This document shows, piece after piece, positions 6,818-11,327 of a stretch of DNA of 11,327 bases (position 1 is its first letter; every line of letters begins with the position of its first letter). The translations under genes were made by a program, and so were the position numbers. The notes beneath the pieces were generated by a model, which ran no database searches, was not told the origin of the DNA, and worked only from the letters and a program-made list of their open reading frames with translations. Source of the DNA: CAIKZZ01 sp037443765 (GTDB lineage Bacteria > Pseudomonadota > Gammaproteobacteria > Steroidobacterales > Steroidobacteraceae); the NCBI GenBank assembly GCA_037443765.1, contig JBBINS010000097.1, positions 1 to 11,327 of the forward strand, written 5' to 3'.

Positions 6818-6842
6818 GTCGAGCGGGGCGCGAATTCTATCA
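6818..6842 (-). promoter_or_regulatory. Promoter-like sequence of tRNA-Lys
   Basis: Between queC and the tRNA the minus strand reads TGATAGAAT, an extended -10 element (TGn before TAGAAT, 6839-6834). A GC-rich stretch containing GCGCCCC follows before the tRNA 5' end. This resembles the stringent-type discriminator of stable-RNA promoters. No good -35 hexamer is seen at 16-18 bases. The start would be near 6827, leaving a leader of about 9 bases. Read-through from queC is also possible. Confidence 0.5.
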
Positions 6843-6877
6843 GGGGCGGCGGCCTTCGGAGCGACCGCTCGATCACG

Positions 6878-7561
6878 TCAGCGATGCGGCTGGTAGGTGG
6901 TCGGGTCCGTGACCCCGGCGGCGTCGAAGCCGGCGCGGCGCAGGCGGCACGAGTCGCAGCGTCCGCAGGCCCGGCCCTCGCGGTCCGGCTGGTAGCACGA
7001 GATCGTCAGCCCGTAGTCGACGCCGAGCTCGGTGCCGCGCGCGATGATTTCGGCCTTCGACAGCTCGATCAGCGGCGCGCGCACCGCGAACCAGCTGCCC
7101 TCGGCGCCGGCCTTGGTCGCGAGGCGCGCGAGCCGTTCGAAGGCGGCGATGAAGTCCGGGCGGCAGTCGGGGTAGCCCGAGTAGTCGACCGCGTTGACGC
7201 CGACGTAGATCTCGCCGGCGCCGAGCACCTCGGCCCAGCCGAGCGCGAGCGCGAGGAAGACGGTGTTGCGCGCCGGCACGTAGGTGACGGGGATTCCGGC
7301 CGACGCGACCTCCGGTACGGCGATCGAGTGATCGGTCAGCGCCGAGCCGCCGATGCCCGCGAAGTCGATCCGCATCGTGCGGTGCTCGCGGGCGCCGAGC
7401 GCGGTCGCGACCCGCGCCGCGGCCTCGAGCTCGGCGCGGTGGCGCTGGCCGTAGTCGAAGCTGAGCGCGTAGCACTCGCGGCCGCCGGCGCGCGCGATGG
7501 CGAGCACGGTGGCCGAGTCGAGGCCGCCGGAGACCAGCACGACGGCGCGCGCGGCGCTCAC
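6878..7561 (-). CDS. queC: 7-cyano-7-deazaguanine (preQ0) synthase QueC
   Basis: Converts 7-carboxy-7-deazaguanine, ammonia and ATP to preQ0, the nitrile precursor of queuosine in tRNA (cytoplasmic). The N-terminus has the ATP-pyrophosphatase P-loop SGGLDSAT (residues 11-18). FDYGQRHRAEL and VPARNTVFLALALGWAE are family blocks. Near the C-terminus C189, C199, C202 and C205 (SCYQPD...ACGRCDSC) form the zinc site. The length, 227 residues, is normal. The start is GTG at 7561: it overlaps the queE stop as GTGA and has GGAG (7570-7573) 8 bases upstream. Longer in-frame readings upstream lie inside queE and are shadows. It acts directly after QueE in the pathway, and the overlap implies coupled translation. 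Confidence 0.96.
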   Translation of the reverse strand: MSAARAVVLVSGGLDSATVLAIARAGGRECYALSFDYGQRHRAELEAAARVATALGAREHRTMRIDFAGIGGSALTDHSIAVPEVASAGIPVTYVPARNTVFLALALGWAEVLGAGEIYVGVNAVDYSGYPDCRPDFIAAFERLARLATKAGAEGSWFAVRAPLIELSKAEIIARGTELGVDYGLTISCYQPDREGRACGRCDSCRLRRAGFDAAGVTDPTTYQPHR

Positions 7562-8232
7562 CGGCCCGGCTCCCCGCCCCACAGCAGCTTGTGCAGCTGC
7601 AGCTGGAATCGCACCCGCAGCCGGTCGTCGAGAATCCACTGTGCGAGCTCGGCCGGGTCCACCTCGCCGAAGCTCGGCGACAGCAGCACCTGGGTGCGCG
7701 CGGCGAGGTCGCGCTCGGCGATGAAGGCGCGCGACCACTCGTAGTCCGCACGGCTCGTGACCACGAACTTCACGAGGTCCTCGCGCCGCACCGCGTCGAG
7801 GTTCGGCAGGAAGTTCCGCGACTCCTCGCCCGAGCCCGGCGTCTTGACGTCGAGCACCCGCACGACCCGCGCGTCGACGGCGCGCGCATCGAGCGCGCCG
7901 CTCGTCTCGAGCGACACCCGCAGGCCCTGGTCGCAGAGCCGCGTCAGCAGCGTTGCGACGTTCGGCTGCGCGAGCGGCTCGCCGCCGGTGACGCAGACGT
8001 ACGGCGTGTCGAAGCTCGCGACGCGCTCCACGAGCGCGGCGATCGACCACCACTCGCCGCCGTAGAACGCGTACTCGGTGTCGCAGTAGCGGCAGCGCAG
8101 CGGGCAGCCGGTGAGGCGCACGAACACCGTCGGCAGGCCGACCGTGTCCGCCTCGCCCTGCAGCGAGTGGAACACCTCGGTGATCCTCAGCCGCTCGGCG
8201 GCCGGGATCGCGTCGCGGGCCGCGGCCGCCAT
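7558..8232 (-). CDS. queE: 7-carboxy-7-deazaguanine synthase QueE (radical SAM)
   Basis: Radical SAM enzyme that rearranges 6-carboxy-tetrahydropterin to 7-carboxy-7-deazaguanine in preQ0 and queuosine synthesis. The iron-sulfur cluster motif is C43-x3-C47-x2-C50 (CPLRCRYCDT). The substrate and SAM regions FHSLQGE (21-27), CVTGGEP and VLDVKTPGSGE are intact. The length, 224 residues, is usual for the proteobacterial form. The start ATG at 8232 lies 3 bases after the cpoB stop. It has no strong Shine-Dalgarno sequence, so coupling to cpoB translation is likely. The stop overlaps the queC start by 4 bases. Confidence 0.96.
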   Translation of the reverse strand: MAAAARDAIPAAERLRITEVFHSLQGEADTVGLPTVFVRLTGCPLRCRYCDTEYAFYGGEWWSIAALVERVASFDTPYVCVTGGEPLAQPNVATLLTRLCDQGLRVSLETSGALDARAVDARVVRVLDVKTPGSGEESRNFLPNLDAVRREDLVKFVVTSRADYEWSRAFIAERDLAARTQVLLSPSFGEVDPAELAQWILDDRLRVRFQLQLHKLLWGGEPGR

Positions 8233-8235
8233 GGC

Positions 8236-8985
8236 TCAGTGGTGCTCGCTGTCCATGCGCTTGAGGCGTTCCTTCGCCTCGGCGGCGGCCGGCGAGTCGC
8301 CGTACTTCTGCACGACCCGCGCGAGCACCTCGCGCGCCTCGCGGTAGCGCTTGAGCTCGTACTGGGAGTAGCCGAGCTTCAGCAGCGAGTCCGGCACCTT
8401 GCGCGAGTCCGGGTGATCCTGCACGACGCGGCCGAACGCCGTGACGGCGTCCGCATAGCGCTTCTCGACGTAGAACGTCTCGCCGAGCCAGTACTGGGCG
8501 TTGTCGACGAGCGCGCTCTGCGGATAGCCGGCGATGAAGTCGTTGAGTGCCTTCTCGGCGCCGGCGTAGTCCTTGCCCTTCAGACGGTCGAGCGCCGCCT
8601 GGTAGGCCTCGTGGTCGCCGACCGCCGCGGTCGGCGTTGCGCCGCCCGGACCGCCGGGTGCCACCGGCGCCGGCGCCGCGCCCACGCGGGCGTCGAGCGC
8701 CGCGAGGCGGCGATCGACGTCGGCATAGAGGTCGCGCTGCTGGTCCTTGGCGGTGCGCGCCTCGTGCTGCGCCTCCTCGAGGTCGCCGCGCAGCCGCCGG
8801 ACCTCGGCCTGCAGCGCCTCGACCTGGCGCTGCAGGTCGAGCAGCGCCTCGTTCTGGTGCTCGATGCGGTCGACGCGGTTCTCGACGGCCGTCGCCTTGA
8901 TGTAGGCCGGCTCCTCCTCCGGCCGGGTCAGCGAGCAGCCGCCGGCGGCGAGCGCGACGAGCGGCAGCAGCAGCAGCACGCGCAC
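8236..8985 (-). CDS. cpoB: Cell division coordinator CpoB (YbgF), possible lipoprotein
   Basis: Periplasmic Tol-Pal partner that coordinates outer-membrane constriction with peptidoglycan synthesis in E. coli. Layout of the 249 residues: signal peptide; a coiled-coil trimerisation region (about 30-95, heptad-rich, e.g. LLDLQRQVEALQAEVRRL); an Ala/Pro/Gly linker; then three TPR-type repeats (about 125-245) with AQYWLGETFYVEKRYADA and LKLGYSQYELKRYREA. Unlike E. coli CpoB, the signal ends in ALAAGGC-S (C17), which fits the permissive lipobox pattern with Ser at +2, so it may be anchored in the outer membrane. The start is GTG at 8985, 5 bases after the pal stop, and a second GTG at 8979 is equally plausible. 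No clear Shine-Dalgarno sequence is present. A CAG/CTG triplet run encodes the leucines of the signal peptide. Confidence 0.93.
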   Translation of the reverse strand: MRVLLLLPLVALAAGGCSLTRPEEEPAYIKATAVENRVDRIEHQNEALLDLQRQVEALQAEVRRLRGDLEEAQHEARTAKDQQRDLYADVDRRLAALDARVGAAPAPVAPGGPGGATPTAAVGDHEAYQAALDRLKGKDYAGAEKALNDFIAGYPQSALVDNAQYWLGETFYVEKRYADAVTAFGRVVQDHPDSRKVPDSLLKLGYSQYELKRYREAREVLARVVQKYGDSPAAAEAKERLKRMDSEHH

Positions 8986-8990
8986 GGGGT

Positions 8991-9536
8991 TCAGCGACCG
9001 CCGAGGTACACGATCTCGACGCGCCGGTTCTGGGCCCAGGCGGTCTCGTCGTGACCCTCGGCCACCGGACGCTCCTCGCCGTAGCTCACCGTCGTCAGCT
9101 GCCCCTCGGTCGCGCCCTGCAGCAGCAGGGCCCGCTTGACCGCCTGCGCGCGGCGCTCGCCGAGCGCGACGTTGTACTCGGCCGAGCCGCGCTCGTCGGT
9201 GTTGCCCTCGAGGCGGACCTTGAGGCCGTGGTCGGAGGCGAGACGCTTGCCGTGCGCCGCGATGGCCGGCGCGAACTCGGCCTTGATCTCGGAGCTGTCG
9301 AAGTCGAAGTAGATCGTCGTCTTGGCGAGGAGCGCGGCGTCGGCGCCCTGCGCACCCTGACCGGCGAGCGTCCGGCCCTGGCCGGTGTCGGCGGCGCCGG
9401 CGCCGGCGGTCGAGCCGGAACTCGGCGCGACCGTCTCGCCGCCCGCGGATGCGGCCGGCGCCGCCGGCTTGCTGGCGCAGGCGCCGAGGGCGAGCGCGAG
9501 GCCGAGGACCAGAGCGAGACTATAGATGCGGTTCAT
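8991..9536 (-). CDS. pal: Peptidoglycan-associated lipoprotein Pal
   Basis: Outer-membrane lipoprotein that binds peptidoglycan and TolB, forming the outer-membrane end of the Tol-Pal system. The signal peptide ends in the lipobox L17-G18-A19-C20. An Ala/Gly/Ser-rich tether follows (about 21-70), then an OmpA-like domain starting at IYFDFDSSEI. The diaminopimelate-binding motif is intact: NTDERGSAEYN with D114, and the conserved arginine R129 in GERRAQAV. The length, 181 residues, is usual. ATG 9536 is preceded by GGAG (9544-9547) at 7 bases, the clearest Shine-Dalgarno sequence in this operon. It is separated from tolB by 91 bases, so partly independent expression is plausible. Confidence 0.97.
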   Translation of the reverse strand: MNRIYSLALVLGLALALGACASKPAAPAASAGGETVAPSSGSTAGAGAADTGQGRTLAGQGAQGADAALLAKTTIYFDFDSSEIKAEFAPAIAAHGKRLASDHGLKVRLEGNTDERGSAEYNVALGERRAQAVKRALLLQGATEGQLTTVSYGEERPVAEGHDETAWAQNRRVEIVYLGGR

Positions 9537-9549
9537 TCGACAACTCCAT

Positions 9550-9595
9550 GAAACAAATTAAAATAATCAAACGTCCGGCCGTCGTCGCGGCCGAC
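9550..9595 (-). promoter_or_regulatory. Hairpin plus AT-rich leader between tolB and pal
   Basis: On the minus strand CGGCCG (9593-9588) pairs with CGGCCG (9581-9576) across a 6-base loop. GT/AC can extend the stem with one bulged G. A strikingly AT-rich run (GTTTGATTATTTTAATTTG, about 9572-9554) follows, then the pal ribosome site. It could be a leaky terminator or attenuator, an RNase processing site that stabilises pal mRNA, or an internal promoter (TATTTT as -10, with no clear -35). Confidence 0.4.
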
Positions 9596-9627
9596 ATTCT
9601 GCCACAGCGCGACGCCCGCCCGGCGCC

Positions 9628-10938
9628 TCACGGCGCCTTCTCGCGCGGCGACCAGGCGGGTTCGCGCACGTCCCCGGTGGCCGAGCTGATCCGGCTCGTG
9701 ACGCTGCCGTCGATCGCGACGGTCGCGAGCACGCCGCGGCCGCCCTCGCGCGCGGCGAAGATCACGGTCTGGCCGTTGGGCGCGAACGACGGGCCCTCGT
9801 CGAGGCGGCCCGACGACAGCACGCGCGAGCGGCCGGAGGCGACGTCGACGGCGCCGATCCGATAGACACCCTGGTCGAGCGTGACGACGGCGAGCTGCGT
9901 GCCGTCCGGCGAGACGCGCGGGCGGGCGTTGTACGCCCCCTCGAAGGTGATGCGCCTCGGCCGCTCGCCCGCGGCGAGCGCGATCCGGTAGATCTGCGGC
10001 CGACCAGCCCGGTCGGAGGTGAAGTAGAGGCTCTTGCTGTCCGGCGCCCAGCAGGGCTCGGTGTCGATCGCCGGGTCGTCCGTGATCCGCAGCAGCGAGC
10101 GCGACGCAAGGTCGAGCACGAACACGTCGACGTTGCCGTCCGGCTGCGACAGCGCAAGCGCGAGGCGCTTGCCGTCGGGCGACCACGCCGGTGCGCCATT
10201 GATGCCGGCGCGCGCCGAGACCCGCTCGCGCGTGCCGGCGGCGAGCGTCTGCACGTAGACCGCCGACATCCGGCCCTCGAACGAGACGTACGCGAGCCGC
10301 GTCGCGTCGGGCGACCATGCCGGCGACATGATCGGCTCCGGCGACTCGACGATCGTCTTCGGGTTCTCGCCGTCGGCGTCGGCGACGATCAGCCGCCAGT
10401 GGCGCGTCGCGCCGCTGCCTTCGAGCGAGACGTAGGCGATCCGGGTCGCGAACGCGCCAGGCACGCCGAGGATCTTCTCGTAGACCATGTCGGCGGCGCG
10501 GTGCGCGGCGAGCCTGAGCGACGCCGCCTGCGCGGGCAGGCTGTAGCCGAGCAGCCGCTCGCCGGTGACCGAGTTGTAGAGCTCGAACTCGACCGCGAGG
10601 TGGTCGCCGTCGGGCGCGACCCGGCCGATCACGACGAAGTCGGTCTTGAGGAGCCGCCACTGCGCGAGGTCGAGGTCGCCGGCGCGGGTGGGCTTCTGCA
10701 GCATCGCGGTCCGTGGCAGCCCCTGGAAACGCCCGCTGCGCTCGAGGTCGGCGCCGATCACCTCGGCGACGTCGACCGGCAGCGGCCCGGCCCCGCCGAA
10801 CGGCACGACGGCGACCGGGATCGGCGTGGTCACGCCGCGCGTGATCTGGACGGTGAGCTGCGCGTTGGCCGGCAGGCCCGCGGTCGCGAGCCAGGTGCCG
10901 AGCGTGGCGAGGATCAGCAGGCGGCGGCGGTTAGTCAT
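9628..10938 (-). CDS. tolB: Tol-Pal system periplasmic beta-propeller TolB
   Basis: Periplasmic protein that binds Pal and the TolA C-terminal domain, transmitting the inner-membrane motor signal to the outer membrane. The signal peptide is MTNRRRLLILATLGTWLATA... with cleavage after ANA (A26). A mixed alpha/beta N-terminal domain (about 27-160) starts QLTVQITRGVTTPIPVAVVPF. A six-bladed propeller follows, with repeated motifs SPAWSPDATRLAYVS, APAWSPDGKRLALAL, EPCWAPDSKSLYFTSDRAG, RPRVSPDGTQLAVV, GPSFAPNGQTVIFAA and EPAWSPREKAP. The length, 436 residues, is usual. ATG 10938 was chosen because it gives a standard signal peptide and overlaps the tolA stop by 8 bases (ATGACTAA). An in-frame TTG at 10971 would only add residues inside tolA. 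Confidence 0.97.
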   Translation of the reverse strand: MTNRRRLLILATLGTWLATAGLPANAQLTVQITRGVTTPIPVAVVPFGGAGPLPVDVAEVIGADLERSGRFQGLPRTAMLQKPTRAGDLDLAQWRLLKTDFVVIGRVAPDGDHLAVEFELYNSVTGERLLGYSLPAQAASLRLAAHRAADMVYEKILGVPGAFATRIAYVSLEGSGATRHWRLIVADADGENPKTIVESPEPIMSPAWSPDATRLAYVSFEGRMSAVYVQTLAAGTRERVSARAGINGAPAWSPDGKRLALALSQPDGNVDVFVLDLASRSLLRITDDPAIDTEPCWAPDSKSLYFTSDRAGRPQIYRIALAAGERPRRITFEGAYNARPRVSPDGTQLAVVTLDQGVYRIGAVDVASGRSRVLSSGRLDEGPSFAPNGQTVIFAAREGGRGVLATVAIDGSVTSRISSATGDVREPAWSPREKAP

Positions 10939-11327
10939 GCGGGCTGAACTCGAGCTTGAGGTTGCGCTCAAAGAGGCTCGGATCGGGCGGCGCCGGCAGC
11001 GGCGAGGCGCGGTAGACCGCGAGCGTGATGGACTGTTGCACGGCCGAGTCGCCGTTGCACGCGCCGAGCTTGACGTCGGTGACCGTGCCGCCCGGGACCT
11101 GCGTGACCAGCACGGTGCAGTGCAGCCCGGGCCGGGCCGTCGGCGGCCGGTTCCAGGTCCGTTCGACCCGCGCGGCGATCTCGGCGACGTAGCGCGCCTG
11201 AAGGCCCGCGTTCACGGCCCCGGTGCGCTGCTCCTCGGCCGCGAGTTCCCTGGCGAGATCGGTCTCGCGGGCGGCGCGCTGCTTCGCCTCCGCGTCCGCC
11301 TGGCGCCTGGCGGCCGCGTCGGCGGCG
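10931..11327 (-). CDS. tolA: TolA, C-terminal part (gene continues past window)
   Basis: Inner-membrane-anchored spanning protein that connects TolQ/TolR to TolB and Pal. Only the last 131 residues are visible. An Ala/Arg/Glu/Lys-rich helix (AADAAARRQADAEAKQ, then ETDLARELAAEEQ) is the end of the long domain II. The globular domain III follows: YVAEIAARVERTWNRPP, LHCTVLVTQVPGGTVTDVKL, GACNGDSAVQQSI and a final LFERNLKLEFSPHD. The two cysteines in domain III could form a disulfide. The GTG at 11215 is an internal codon, since the frame continues open to the edge without a start. The stop TAA overlaps the tolB start. tolR and tolQ are expected upstream, beyond the edge. Confidence 0.95.
   Translation of the reverse strand, partial: AADAAARRQADAEAKQRAARETDLARELAAEEQRTGAVNAGLQARYVAEIAARVERTWNRPPTARPGLHCTVLVTQVPGGTVTDVKLGACNGDSAVQQSITLAVYRASPLPAPPDPSLFERNLKLEFSPHD

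Noticed and set aside
8953..8980. CAG/CTG triplet run in the cpoB signal peptide as a phase-variation tract.
   Set aside because: Only about four to five repeats, and triplet changes would not shift the frame. It simply encodes the leucine core.
7591..9054. Long plus-strand frame opposite queE, cpoB and the start of pal.
   Set aside because: Shadow frame rich in Arg, Val and Leu, while the minus strand encodes recognised proteins throughout.

Overview
The window looks like chromosomal DNA of a very GC-rich gammaproteobacterium. The minus-strand order tolA-tolB-pal-cpoB-queE-queC-tRNA-Lys is the arrangement known from pseudomonads and related gammaproteobacteria. A PEP-CTERM surface protein and a family 81 glucanase suggest an environmental, biofilm-forming, polysaccharide-degrading lifestyle. 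The genus cannot be named from the sequence alone.

Left part, plus strand (1-4333): a secreted GH81 endo-beta-1,3-glucanase, cut by the window edge at its 5' end, is followed by a TonB-dependent-receptor-like outer-membrane barrel. The glucanase stop and the first possible receptor start share one base (TGATG). The pair reads as a small beta-1,3-glucan (laminarin, callose or fungal wall) utilisation unit in which the enzyme cuts the polymer and the barrel takes up oligosaccharides. The substrate of the barrel is inferred from its neighbour.

Middle part (4334-6742): a plus-strand nucleotidyltransferase-fold protein of the GSU2403/NTP_transf_8 type lies in visibly less GC-rich DNA. Its family-like N-terminus runs about 59 codons upstream of the first usable start codon, to an ATC where an ATG would be expected. 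Facing it on the minus strand is an exosortase target (PEP-CTERM protein) with an intrinsic terminator. It also has a good sigma-54 (-24/-12) promoter and a perfect inverted repeat further upstream that could bind an enhancer-binding protein. The remaining roughly 300 bases up to the tRNA hold no credible gene, only GC-rich inverted repeats.

Right part, minus strand (6743-11327), in transcription order: the C-terminal part of TolA, TolB, Pal, CpoB (YbgF), QueE and QueC, then tRNA-Lys(UUU) with its own promoter-like sequence. Tol-Pal couples the inner-membrane motor to outer-membrane constriction at division. CpoB links Tol to peptidoglycan synthesis. QueE and QueC make preQ0, the precursor of queuosine. 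tolQ and tolR are expected just beyond the right edge. Spacing is tight (8-base overlap tolA/tolB, 5 bases pal/cpoB, 3 bases cpoB/queE, 4-base overlap queE/queC) except for a 91-base tolB-pal gap that carries a hairpin and an AT-rich tract.
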